Of a DNA stretch of 64,000 nucleotides, positions 49,721 to 57,996 are shown one piece after another. The notes under the pieces were generated by a model. The model saw nothing but the letters and a program-made list of their open reading frames with translations. It made no database searches and was not told where the DNA came from. Position 1 is the first letter of the stretch. Each line of letters begins with the position of its first letter. The stretch lies in the NCBI GenBank assembly GCA_037968495.1, contig JBBKVP010000001.1, forward strand, positions 23,712 through 87,711, in the 5' to 3' direction. The stretch comes from Aestuarierythrobacter sp037968495 (GTDB lineage Bacteria; Pseudomonadota; Alphaproteobacteria; Sphingomonadales; Sphingomonadaceae). Made by a program: the position numbers and the translations under genes.

Positions 49721-51020
49721 CTGCAGCCTCCAATTCTTCTTCCTCGATTATCTCCGCGCGGCGTTTCTGGCGTCCGAATATCTTGGCAAGGCGCCGGGTG
49801 ATCTTGGCATAAACCGTCTCCAGCCCGCCGATCGCCTGCCCGCCCGGCACATAGGCCACGCGCCAATACATCCAGATGATCAGCGCGGCGAAGATCAGGA
49901 ACGGCCCCCAAAGGGCCACTACCGGATCGACGCGGCCCAGCGTGGCGATGTCTTCGCCGTATTGATTCACCTTATGATAGGCGACGACCATAACGATGGA
50001 GACGAACACGCCTAGCGCAGATGTCGACCGCTTGGGCGGAATTGCTAGCGCCACAGCAAGCAGCGGCAGAAGCAGCATCATCACCACTTCGACGATGCGG
50101 TAGTTGAAACTCGCCTGACTGGCATTGCGGTCAGCCTCGCTAACATCCTTGTTCCAGCCGATATTGATTAATTCCGGCAGCAGATATTCCCGGTCATCAT
50201 CGCCGCGCATGCGGAAATTCTCGATGGCAGGAAGATCGATTGGTAAGTCATGGCGGCTGAAACTGAGCACGCGCGGGGTCTCGCTGTCGCCCATGTGACC
50301 ACTTTCATGCCCGCCCATGTCCTGCACAATCGTGCCATCCATCAGCCGCAGGATAATCGTGTCGCGGTTTTCCTTATTGGCGAGGAAGCGGCCTTCGCTG
50401 GCCGAGATCGATAGGACATGGCCCTTGTCATCGGTGACGCGGGCGAAAATTTCGTTGAGCTGACGGCCGCCATCTTCGCTTGATCCGACGCGCAGGGCGA
50501 TACGGTCCTGCAACTTGGTGAACTCGCCGACCTGGATCGAGGCGCCCAGCGCCCCCGACCGCAGCTCGAACTCCATCTCTTCATAATAGTAGCGCGACAG
50601 GGGCTGCAGATAACCGACGATCAGCAGGTTGAGCGCCGCCAACACCAGCGTGATGATATAGGGCACGCGCAGCAGCCGGGCATAGCTGAGCCCAACGGCG
50701 TTCATCACGTCGAGCTCGCTCGTGGTTGCCAGTTTGCGAAATGCCAGCAGGATGCCCAGCATCACGCCCAGCGGGATCGCGAGGCTGGCATATTCGGGCA
50801 TCAGATTGGCGAGCATCTTGAAGACTATGCCGATCGGCCCGCCTTCCGTCCCGACAAATTCGAAGAGCGTCAGCATCTTGTCGAGCGTGAGCAGTGATGC
50901 TGCGATCACGAACACCGCGATCATTGGCACCAACACTAGGCGAAAAATGTACCGGTCGATGGCGGGGATGAATTTCAAGCGCTGACCGTTTGTACGAGGT
51001 TCGGGAAGTCGGTTCAGCAC
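49710..51020 (-). CDS. lptF: LPS export ABC transporter permease LptF
   Basis: Partner permease of LptG. Over 436 residues: helix 1 at FRLVLVPMIAVFVIAASLLTL, coupling region AFRKLATTSELDVMNAVGLSYARLLRVP, periplasmic domain, and three C-terminal helices, followed by a longer cytosolic tail with charged residues (RRLAKIFGRQKRRAEIIEEEELEA). The GTG at 51020 gives 15 extra residues before the family start; a TTG further in is possible. Followed on the same strand by lptG. Confidence 0.95.
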   Translation of the reverse strand: MLNRLPEPRTNGQRLKFIPAIDRYIFRLVLVPMIAVFVIAASLLTLDKMLTLFEFVGTEGGPIGIVFKMLANLMPEYASLAIPLGVMLGILLAFRKLATTSELDVMNAVGLSYARLLRVPYIITLVLAALNLLIVGYLQPLSRYYYEEMEFELRSGALGASIQVGEFTKLQDRIALRVGSSEDGGRQLNEIFARVTDDKGHVLSISASEGRFLANKENRDTIILRLMDGTIVQDMGGHESGHMGDSETPRVLSFSRHDLPIDLPAIENFRMRGDDDREYLLPELINIGWNKDVSEADRNASQASFNYRIVEVVMMLLLPLLAVALAIPPKRSTSALGVFVSIVMVVAYHKVNQYGEDIATLGRVDPVVALWGPFLIFAALIIWMYWRVAYVPGGQAIGGLETVYAKITRRLAKIFGRQKRRAEIIEEEELEAAGAA

Positions 51021-51071
51021 TGCCTATAGCGGCACTTTAGCGGTAGGTCATGCCCCTACAAGGCGCGAAGG

Positions 51072-51449
51072 TCAGGCCTTTTCCAGCGTGCATTGTAGCG
51101 GGTGCTGGTTCTGCTTGGCGAAATCCATCACCTGATTCACCTTGGTTTCGGCGATTTCATAGGGGAAGATGCCGCATACGCCGACGCCCTTCTGGTGGAC
51201 ATGGAGCATTACACGGGTCGCGGATTCCAGATCCATGCTGAAGAAGTTTTTCAGCACCATCACGACGAATTCCATCGGCGTGTAATCGTCATTCAGGATC
51301 AGCACTTTAAACTGGCTGGGCTTTTTGGGCTTGGCCTTAGTCTTGGTGGCGATGCCGACTTGCTCGTCACCATCGCCAGGCTGGTCATCACCTGCGGCGC
51401 GGGGGCTGAACGTCAAAACGGTCTCGAGAGCGGGGTTATAGTGATTCAT
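51072..51449 (-). CDS. clpS: ATP-dependent Clp protease adaptor ClpS
   Basis: Binds N-degron substrates and delivers them to ClpA-ClpP. The conserved core is FKVLILNDDYTPMEFVVMVLKNFF, then RVMLHVHQKGVGVCGIFPYEIAETKV. Asp/Asn in LNDDYTPMEFV contact the N-terminal residue of substrates. The 125 residues include an unusually long, Lys/Pro-rich N-terminal part of about 45 residues. ClpA is not nearby. It is transcribed toward lptF with a 51-nt gap. Confidence 0.96.
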   Translation of the reverse strand: MNHYNPALETVLTFSPRAAGDDQPGDGDEQVGIATKTKAKPKKPSQFKVLILNDDYTPMEFVVMVLKNFFSMDLESATRVMLHVHQKGVGVCGIFPYEIAETKVNQVMDFAKQNQHPLQCTLEKA

Positions 51450-51537
51450 TATGTCCAGGATATCGTAAGCTTCATGTCAATCGCAAGCCGTGGGCGCAAA
51501 TTCTGTTCCCGTGAAGCGGTGAAGCGACATAAATCAA

Positions 51538-51572
51538 AGAAAAGGGCCGGGCAGCTTATCGCTACCCGGCCC
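51538..51572 (-). terminator. Rho-independent terminator of the phasin gene
   Basis: Read on the minus strand, GGGCCGGG and CCCGGCCC flank a 13-base loop that pairs further (TAGC/GCTG) and are followed by TTTTCTTT. It lies 65 nt past the phasin stop. Confidence 0.88.
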
Positions 51573-51636
51573 GCAATTTCTTCGGGGGCCGGCGGTCTGG
51601 GAGAGAGGTGCCGGCGCCCGCAGTGGTCAGTAAGGC

Positions 51637-52449
51637 TTAGGCAGCCTTACGAACCTTTGCCATTGCAACGCTGGCGCGGCTCGAAATCGGAGCGAAGGCT
51701 TCGTTTGCAAGTTTGACCATGGCTTCGGTGTTCTTCGAAGTCTGGGCGATCATTGCGTCGAAGTTACGACGTGCAATCTTCGACTGAAGCTGCATGAATT
51801 CGTTTGGCGACTTGACGGAAGCAACTTCCTTTGCGTCGGCAGATACTACAGCAGCGGCAGCCTTAACGTCAGCTACATAGGCCTTGCCCATGTCCTGAAC
51901 GCCAGCGGCCAAAACCTTCCCAGATTCGACAACTGCTTCAACGTTGCCCTTGGTGAATTCACTCATGTCAGCAGCAACTTCGGTGCCCTTAGCATAAACG
52001 TTCTTAGCGCGTGCCTGAACGTCAGCGAGAGTCTCGGTCATCTGAGCGGTGTAATCAGCAGTCTTGTTCTTTGCTTTGGTCATGATGGTATCCTTGGTGT
52101 TGGAAATCTTGGTTTTCGCAGCGGCTGCAGTCTTGCGCGCCTTTGCAGCAGTTTTGGTGGCGGCCTTCTTGGGAGCAGGCTTGCGCTTCGCAGCAGCCTT
52201 CTTTGCCGGAGTGGTTTTCTTCGCAGCCATCTTCTTTGTGGCAGGCTTGCGCTTGGCCGGAACCTTCTTGGCAACGGCCTTCTTAACGGCGGCAACCTTC
52301 ACAGGAGCGGCTTCGTCCTTGGCAACAGCCCTTTCGACTGCCTTGGTGCTAACTGCTTCGCTGGCAGCGGCAATTGCTGCTTCGGCGGATTTTTCTGCAC
52401 GGACCTGAGCGGTCACGGCGTCGATCTTGTTTGTCGGCGTGGTAGCCAT
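51637..52449 (-). CDS. Phasin-family protein with Lys/Ala-rich histone-like N-terminus
   Basis: A 270-residue protein. Residues about 45-118 consist of Lys-Ala-Pro repeats (AKRKPATKKMAAKKTTPAKKAA) like histone H1 or the DNA-binding tail of PhaF, but here at the N-terminus. Residues 123-270 form a phasin domain with amphipathic helices (FMQLQSKIARRNFDAMIAQTSKNTEAMVKLANEAFAPI), which coats polyhydroxybutyrate granules. GAGG stands before the ATG at 52449. A second ATG at 52083 has AAGGA seven bases upstream and would yield a bare 148-residue phasin. It follows phaC. Confidence 0.9.
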   Translation of the reverse strand: MATTPTNKIDAVTAQVRAEKSAEAAIAAASEAVSTKAVERAVAKDEAAPVKVAAVKKAVAKKVPAKRKPATKKMAAKKTTPAKKAAAKRKPAPKKAATKTAAKARKTAAAAKTKISNTKDTIMTKAKNKTADYTAQMTETLADVQARAKNVYAKGTEVAADMSEFTKGNVEAVVESGKVLAAGVQDMGKAYVADVKAAAAVVSADAKEVASVKSPNEFMQLQSKIARRNFDAMIAQTSKNTEAMVKLANEAFAPISSRASVAMAKVRKAA

Positions 52450-52503
52450 TGTAAATACCTCAGTGCTTCGCTTGGAGCGGAATGCTCGTTTATGTTGCAT
52501 TGC

Positions 52504-52531
52504 AATATATACGCTGCAGTTGCGAAGTCAA
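52504..52531 (-). promoter_or_regulatory. Sigma70 promoter of the phasin gene with TGCA-rich flanks
   Basis: On the minus strand TTGACT (52531-52526) and TATATT (52509-52504) are 16 bases apart. Around them lie several TGCA palindromes (TTGCATTGCAA, GTGCAGTGCAGC, GCTGCAAGC), which resemble the TGC-rich sites known for PhaR-type repressors of PHB genes. PhaR itself is not in this window. Confidence 0.6.
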
Positions 52532-52573
52532 GGTATTTTTGTGCAGTGCAGCATAAGGCTGCAAGCACTTATT

Positions 52574-54427
52574 TTAGCGGGTTTTTACATAACTTCCGGG
52601 CGCGTCCTCGATCACCTTATCACCTTTTCCCCCAGGCATTCTTTTGCCTGTGGCGGCTATTTCCTTGTCGCCGTGCCCCTTCAGCCATTCCACCCAATGC
52701 GGCCACCAGCTGCCTGGTGTCTCGCTGGCCCCTTCGACGAATTCACGCAGGGAAGCGCAATCTGCATCATTAGTCCAATATTGGTATTTGCCAGAGGAGG
52801 GCGGATTGACCACGCCGGCAATATGACCCGACCCGGCGAGCACGAATTCCATCGGCCCAGTGAAGTGATCGGTCATCTTGAACACGCTTTTGGCGGGGGC
52901 GATGTGATCTTCCTTGCCCGCTTGCATGTAAGTAGGCGTCTTCACCCGCGTCAAATCAATCGGCGTGCCGTCTGAGCTCATTGCGTCTGGGGCAACGAGC
53001 TTATTGTCGCGGTAGAGGTCGCGCAGATAGTCCCCGTGCCACTTTGCGGGGAGGTTGGTTACGTCGCCATTCCAGTGCAGCAGATCGAAGGCCGGATAAT
53101 CTTCGCCCAGCATATAATTGTTGACGACATAGTTCCAGATCAAGTCTGTGCTGCGCAGCAGGTTGAACGTCAGCGCCAGATAACGGCCATCAAGATAGCC
53201 GTCCGTAGTCAGGCTTTCGATGGCCTTGATTTGCTTGTCATCGATGAAATTGTTGAGCTCACCCGCGCGGCTGAAGTCTACTTGAGCAGTAAAGAAGGTC
53301 GCGCTTTTGACTTTATCAGCCTCGCCTCGGCGCGCCAGAACGGCGAGTGTTGCGGCCAGGGTCGTCCCTGCCACGCAATAGCCGATTGTGTGAACCGACG
53401 GGACTTTCAGCCGCGAGCGGATATGGTCAACCGCGTCGATTTGTGCGCGGATGTAATCATCCCACACGATGTCTTTCATCGAGCTATCGGCTGATTTCCA
53501 GCTGGCGACGAATACTGTCACACCTTGTTCAACGGCCCAGCGAACGAAGCTCTTCTTCTCGTTCAGGTCGAGAATGTAAAACCGGTTGAGCCATGGCGGG
53601 AAAATCACCAGCGGCGTTTCCATCACCTTGGGTGTCGATGGGCTATATTGGATCAGCTGGTAGAGCGGCGTTTCGTGAACAACTTTGCCAGGCGTGGTGG
53701 CGAGGTTTTCGCCCAGAGTGAATGCGTCGGGGTCAGTGTGGGTCAGCTGGCCTTTTTTCAGGTCGGCCAGCAGGTGCTCCATCCCTTTGACCAAATTCTG
53801 GCCCTTGGTCTCGATTGTGCGGTCGAGCACCACGGGATTGGCAAGCGGAATATTCGCGGGGCTCATCGCTTCAACCATCGTACGCGTTGCAAAGCGGAGC
53901 TGTTCGCGCTTGCTCTTGTCGAGCCCTTCGACCTCATCAACCATCGCCTCAATCCGCTCGGCGAGCATCAAATAGGTCTGGTGGATCAGCGCGAAAGCCG
54001 GGTGCGAACGCCATTTCGGATCGGCGAAGCGGCGATCTTTGCGCGGCAGTTCCGGCTCACCGTCCTTTGGCGCGGGCCCCAAATTATACTGGCCCATGAT
54101 TCCCTGCCAAAGGGCAACGCTTTCGTCCCACAGCACCTTTTGCTTTGCTGGATTTGCTAGCGGCATCGCAGCATACCACTGTTTGGCGAAACCCATCCAC
54201 TGCGTAGGATCGACCATCTGTGCGAGTGGTGATGAGTTTGCAGAATGCTCCGATTGGATGCTCGTCCACAATATTTTGAGCTGGTCAGCAGCCTTTTGCC
54301 ATTGCTCGCCATCGGCAAGGGGCATCTTATTCTCGTCGCCCGGCAGCAGAGCGCCGAATATCGCCTGCATGGCCTCGCTTTGTTTGCGGACCAAATCGTT
54401 CATTCCGCCAAATGGCTCATTGCTCAT
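52574..54427 (-). CDS. phaC: Class I poly(3-hydroxyalkanoate) polymerase PhaC
   Basis: Polymerises 3-hydroxyacyl-CoA into PHB on the granule surface. The 617-residue length matches class I. The lipase-like box is GYCVAG with nucleophile Cys351 (the usual last Gly pair is A-G here), and the triad is completed by Asp507 (GKEDHIAP) and His535 (SGHIAGV). FPPWLNRFYILDLN and SWKSADSSMKDIVWDDY are family signatures. The phasin gene follows on the same strand. No phaA/phaB is present here. Confidence 0.97.
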   Translation of the reverse strand: MSNEPFGGMNDLVRKQSEAMQAIFGALLPGDENKMPLADGEQWQKAADQLKILWTSIQSEHSANSSPLAQMVDPTQWMGFAKQWYAAMPLANPAKQKVLWDESVALWQGIMGQYNLGPAPKDGEPELPRKDRRFADPKWRSHPAFALIHQTYLMLAERIEAMVDEVEGLDKSKREQLRFATRTMVEAMSPANIPLANPVVLDRTIETKGQNLVKGMEHLLADLKKGQLTHTDPDAFTLGENLATTPGKVVHETPLYQLIQYSPSTPKVMETPLVIFPPWLNRFYILDLNEKKSFVRWAVEQGVTVFVASWKSADSSMKDIVWDDYIRAQIDAVDHIRSRLKVPSVHTIGYCVAGTTLAATLAVLARRGEADKVKSATFFTAQVDFSRAGELNNFIDDKQIKAIESLTTDGYLDGRYLALTFNLLRSTDLIWNYVVNNYMLGEDYPAFDLLHWNGDVTNLPAKWHGDYLRDLYRDNKLVAPDAMSSDGTPIDLTRVKTPTYMQAGKEDHIAPAKSVFKMTDHFTGPMEFVLAGSGHIAGVVNPPSSGKYQYWTNDADCASLREFVEGASETPGSWWPHWVEWLKGHGDKEIAATGKRMPGGKGDKVIEDAPGSYVKTR

Positions 54428-54570
54428 GAAATTATCGCCTAAACTGAAATCCTACAGATTCGCCTTCTGCCACAGATCGAGTGGCGTAACTAGGATTGCA
54501 CCGATCCATTTTGTGCGTCAAAGACTGGTCTTCGCGCAACAATCCTGCGCTTTGGAATGGTTCGAGGACG

Positions 54571-55770
54571 ATGGACACCGATTTTTACCGCATCAAGCGT
54601 TTGCCACCCTATGTGATTGCCGAAGTAAACGGCCTGCGTCACGCGGCGCGGCAGGCGGGACGTGATGTGATCGACCTCGGCATGGGCAATCCCGATTTGC
54701 CGCCGCCTGACCATGTGATCGACAAATTATGCGAAGTGGCGCGCAAGCCGGACGCGCATGGATATTCGCAGTCAAGAGGCATCCCCGGCCTGCGTAAGGC
54801 GCAGGCGAATTACTACGGTCTCCGCTTCGGAGTGGACCTCGATCCCGAAAACGAGGTCGTGGTCACTATGGGATCCAAGGAGGGCCTCGCCAGTCTTGCC
54901 ACCGCGATCACTGCGCCTGGTGACGTGGTATTAGCCCCGAACCCTAGCTATCCGATCCACACGTTCGGCTTTATCATTGCAGGTGCGACGATCCGCGCGG
55001 TTCCGACCACACCTGACGAACATTATTTCGAGTCACTGGACAAGGCGATGGCCTTCACTGTGCCGCGCCCCAGCATTCTGGTGCTAAACTACCCGTCCAA
55101 TCCGACCGCCGAAGTCGTCGATCTGGCGTTTTACGAACGCGTTGTTGCCTGGGCTAAGGAAAACAAGGTTTGGCTGATTTCCGACCTGGCCTATTCCGAG
55201 CTGTACTATGACGGCAAGCCGACGCCTTCGCTGTTGCAGGTGAGGGGGGCAAAGGATGTGGCGGTCGAATTCACTTCCCTATCCAAGACATTTTCGATGG
55301 CCGGCTGGCGGATGGGTTTCGCCGTCGGGAACAAGGATCTGATCTCTGCGATGACGCGGGTGAAATCCTATCTCGATTATGGCGCATTCACCCCGATACA
55401 GGCTGCTGCCTGCGCTGCGCTCAACGGCCCTCAAGATATTGTCGAAAAGAACCGCGAGCTTTATCACAAGCGCCGCGATATTCTGGTCGAAAGCTTTGGC
55501 CGCGCCGGTTGGGAAATCCCGCCGCCGGCCGCATCGATGTTTGCCTGGGCTCCCTTGCCGAAAGGGCTTGAGCATATGGGCAGCCTCGAATTTTCGAAGC
55601 AGCTGCTTGAAAAGGCCGCAGTCGCCGTAGCTCCCGGCGTCGGTTACGGCGAAGAAGGCGAAGGGTTTGTCCGGATTGCTTTGGTCGAAAACGAACAACG
55701 GCTGCGCCAAGCGGCTCGCAACGTGAAGCGTTTCCTTGCAGATGCCGGTGTTTCGGCCGACGCAGCTTAG
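54571..55770 (+). CDS. AlaC-type PLP aminotransferase
   Basis: A 399-residue class I/II aminotransferase. The N-terminus FYRIKRLPPYVIAEVN and DLGMGNPDLPPPDHVI are characteristic of AlaC/glutamate-pyruvate transaminases and LL-diaminopimelate-like enzymes. PLP residues: YPSNPTAEV, ISDLAYSELYYDG (Asp for the pyridine N), and the Schiff-base lysine in SLSKTFSMAGWRMGF. GAGGA precedes the ATG at 54571; longer frames run into non-family sequence. It may make alanine from pyruvate; the preference is not proven. Confidence 0.93.
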   Translation: MDTDFYRIKRLPPYVIAEVNGLRHAARQAGRDVIDLGMGNPDLPPPDHVIDKLCEVARKPDAHGYSQSRGIPGLRKAQANYYGLRFGVDLDPENEVVVTMGSKEGLASLATAITAPGDVVLAPNPSYPIHTFGFIIAGATIRAVPTTPDEHYFESLDKAMAFTVPRPSILVLNYPSNPTAEVVDLAFYERVVAWAKENKVWLISDLAYSELYYDGKPTPSLLQVRGAKDVAVEFTSLSKTFSMAGWRMGFAVGNKDLISAMTRVKSYLDYGAFTPIQAAACAALNGPQDIVEKNRELYHKRRDILVESFGRAGWEIPPPAASMFAWAPLPKGLEHMGSLEFSKQLLEKAAVAVAPGVGYGEEGEGFVRIALVENEQRLRQAARNVKRFLADAGVSADAA

Positions 55771-55884
55771 CGGGAACCCTTATGACGAAGCATCCGTTTG
55801 CTTCGCCGTGGTGCCTGTCTTAGGAAATGCTTCTGGATGCCCATTGCCGAACTGAAGATGATGAGATTGCCGGAGAGGACTGAC

Positions 55885-56712
55885 ATGAGCATCGATTTTC
55901 GCGAGAACGAGCGCGTATCCATAACGCTTGCCGACAATGGCGTAGCGCAGGTCCGCCTTATCCGCGCCGACAAGATGAATGCGCTTGATCCCGCCATGTT
56001 TCAGGCGATCATCGATGCAGGCCATGCGTTATATGATGCCAAAGGATTGCGTGCGGTTGTGCTATCTGGTGAAGGCAAATCATTTTGTGCCGGTCTAGAT
56101 CTAATGAGCATGGCCAAGATGGGAACCAGTTCGAAAGACGGGGAAGGCAAAGCTCCGCTAACAGAGCGGACATACGGCAACGCTAACATGTTTCAGCAAG
56201 TCGCCATGGCGTGGCGCAAATTGCCAGTGCCTGTGATTGCAGCGGTACACGGTGTATGTTTTGGCGGCGGTTTGCAAATCGCCAGCGGTGCCGACTTCCG
56301 TATCATTGCCCCAGATACGCGCCTTTCAATCATGGAGATGCGTTGGGGTATCATCCCGGATATGGCCGGTTTTGCTTTGTGGAGCGGGAACGTGCGTGAC
56401 GATGTTCTGCGGATGCTGACCTACACCAATACCGAATTCACCGGCACGCAGGCTGTCGAATATGGGCTGGCGACAGAGGTCAACGATGATCCGTTGGCCC
56501 GCGCGACAGAGCTGGCTGAGCAAATTTCCAGCAAGAACCCGGACGCGATCCGCGAAGCGAAAGGCCTGTTCGGCACCTATCTTCGCCAGAGCGAAAACGA
56601 CGTGCTGATGGAAGAAAGCGTCCGTCAGCAACGGCTGGTCGGCACAAAGAACCAGATGGAAGCTGTCGCCAGCCAGATGCAGAAACGGCCCGGCAAATTC
56701 GAGGATCATTGA
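55885..56712 (+). CDS. Crotonase-family enoyl-CoA hydratase/isomerase-like protein
   Basis: A 275-residue crotonase-fold enzyme. Oxyanion-hole and CoA regions are EGKSFCAGLDL and HGVCFGGGLQIASGADFRI; MEMRWGIIPDMAG carries one of the two catalytic glutamates. The position of the first catalytic glutamate (CEL in typical hydratases) is Gln here, so the reaction may be isomerisation or hydrolysis, not hydration. GGAGAGGA precedes the ATG at 55885. It follows the aminotransferase, with 114 nt between. Confidence 0.92.
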   Translation: MSIDFRENERVSITLADNGVAQVRLIRADKMNALDPAMFQAIIDAGHALYDAKGLRAVVLSGEGKSFCAGLDLMSMAKMGTSSKDGEGKAPLTERTYGNANMFQQVAMAWRKLPVPVIAAVHGVCFGGGLQIASGADFRIIAPDTRLSIMEMRWGIIPDMAGFALWSGNVRDDVLRMLTYTNTEFTGTQAVEYGLATEVNDDPLARATELAEQISSKNPDAIREAKGLFGTYLRQSENDVLMEESVRQQRLVGTKNQMEAVASQMQKRPGKFEDH

Positions 56713-56725
56713 ATCCCGGGTTTGA

Positions 56726-57544
56726 TCAGCCGAAGATGGCCGTGCATTGAAAGCCGGTCATCACCAGCTTCTCGTCAGCATTCCAGAGCTTCATTTGTTC
56801 GCTCGAGAAACCGTCGGCAGCATGCTCGCCAGCGGTTTCCGCCAGCCACCAGCCGTCATGGGTTGTCGGCACCGTGTCGAGGATATTGAACGACCAGTTG
56901 ATCGAACTGATTGGTCCGCGTCGCTGCATTCGCCGCATCGAACCGGGCGGCAAAGTGTCACCCACCAGCACCAACTCGCCAATCGGGTCCAAGCCTTCTC
57001 GGTCCTTCAGGCGGAACCAGCGGCGCACCACTGGGTCGCCTTTGCCAGTGTTATCTTGCGCTTTCCGAATTTCATATTGGCCGATGAACGATGGCGCCTC
57101 GCTGTTGAATGGGAGCTCTTCCCCTTCTGCCAGGGGAACCGGGCGAGGCTCTGGAGGCCCGGCTGGATATTCTGCATTGGCCTCTCGCGCAGAGCCGAAC
57201 AGCCACAGCCCTCGGTGTGCAAGCACGCCGGCAGAATGGATCTCGGTTTCGATCTGGGTCACGCTTCGGCCCTGACGCAAAATGCGCGCCGTGGTGGACG
57301 ACGCTGCACCGATTGGTCCAATGAAACCGACCTGCGCCGCCCGCAGAGGGGGGAGGTCCGAAAATGTCCGCAGAGCCGCCGTATAAGCGAGCAGCGAGGA
57401 TGCACCGCCATACATGGTGCGCCCCTGCATCCAGTCGCCGCCATCCGCTGTCACGAAAGCATCGCTTTCGCGTTTCAGCCCGTCTAAAAATGCCTTGATA
57501 CTCATGAACATCGCAGTAGCGGGATTTTCATACGATTCCAGCAT
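56726..57544 (-). CDS. Acyl-CoA thioesterase-like double hotdog protein
   Basis: A 272-residue cytosolic protein with two hotdog halves: GGDWMQGRTMYGGASSLLAYTAALRTF with RAAQVGFIGPIG, and later WSFNILDTVPTTHDGWWLAETAGEHAADGFSSEQMKLWN. The GRTMYGG and DGFSSEQ patterns match the TesB-related thioesterase superfamily. Residues 120-150 form an extra proline-rich loop. It faces the crotonase gene (13 nt between stops), so both may act on acyl-CoAs. A start further in (MSIKAFLDG) is possible. Confidence 0.85.
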   Translation of the reverse strand: MLESYENPATAMFMSIKAFLDGLKRESDAFVTADGGDWMQGRTMYGGASSLLAYTAALRTFSDLPPLRAAQVGFIGPIGAASSTTARILRQGRSVTQIETEIHSAGVLAHRGLWLFGSAREANAEYPAGPPEPRPVPLAEGEELPFNSEAPSFIGQYEIRKAQDNTGKGDPVVRRWFRLKDREGLDPIGELVLVGDTLPPGSMRRMQRRGPISSINWSFNILDTVPTTHDGWWLAETAGEHAADGFSSEQMKLWNADEKLVMTGFQCTAIFG

Positions 57545-57587
57545 TGAAACCCTGAGCCGCCTCGGCTAGATGCTCCCCACTGCGTGA

Positions 57588-57661
57588 GGCCCGATGGCGG
57601 AGTGGTGACGTAGCGGATTGCAAATCCGTGCACGCCGGTTCGATTCCGGCTCGGGCCTCCA
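57588..57661 (+). tRNA. tRNA-Cys (GCA anticodon)
   Basis: Acceptor stem GGCCCGA/TCGGGCC, anticodon arm CGGAT-TGCAA-ATCCG reading GCA, T arm GCCGG-TTCGATT-CCGGC, and encoded CCA at 57659-57661. The fold is complete. Confidence 0.95.
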
Positions 57662-57996
57662 CACAGTTTTCCTCTTTATATCAATAATTTATATTAAGGG
57701 AAACCAATCCGTGAGTTCACGGGCTTAGGGGCATTTTGAGCCGGAACCCGTCACGCAAGAGACTGTAATTAAATGATAATTATGACCTGAATGACCCAGG
57801 GTCTCTGGGGCGAACAGTGCAGTGACGGCTTTGCCTACGACACAAAGATCTTAGTCCGCCTTGTGCCCTAAAGCCAGCCGGTCGCGCGACCCGCGAATGA
57901 CCCCAAAGCGGTCTGAAGTTCAGGATCACAATAGGGGTTGCTCTAGAACCAATTGCTCCCTTGCATACGGATAGACTCAACCGTGGGTAGATCAGC
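57662..57996. other. 335-nt gap behind tRNA-Cys
   Basis: No supported gene. The first 60 bases are AT-rich and include a T-run that may end the tRNA transcript; no second copy of the tRNA 3' end, integrase gene or transposon end was found. Confidence 0.5.

Noticed and set aside
52064..52408. Plus-strand frame of 114 hydrophobic residues
   Set aside because: It is the complement of the Lys/Ala-rich phasin N-terminus; Ala/Phe/Leu bias arises from AAG/GCC codons.
57588..57661. tRNA-Cys as an active integration site
   Set aside because: No integrase gene and no second copy of the tRNA 3' end found in the window.
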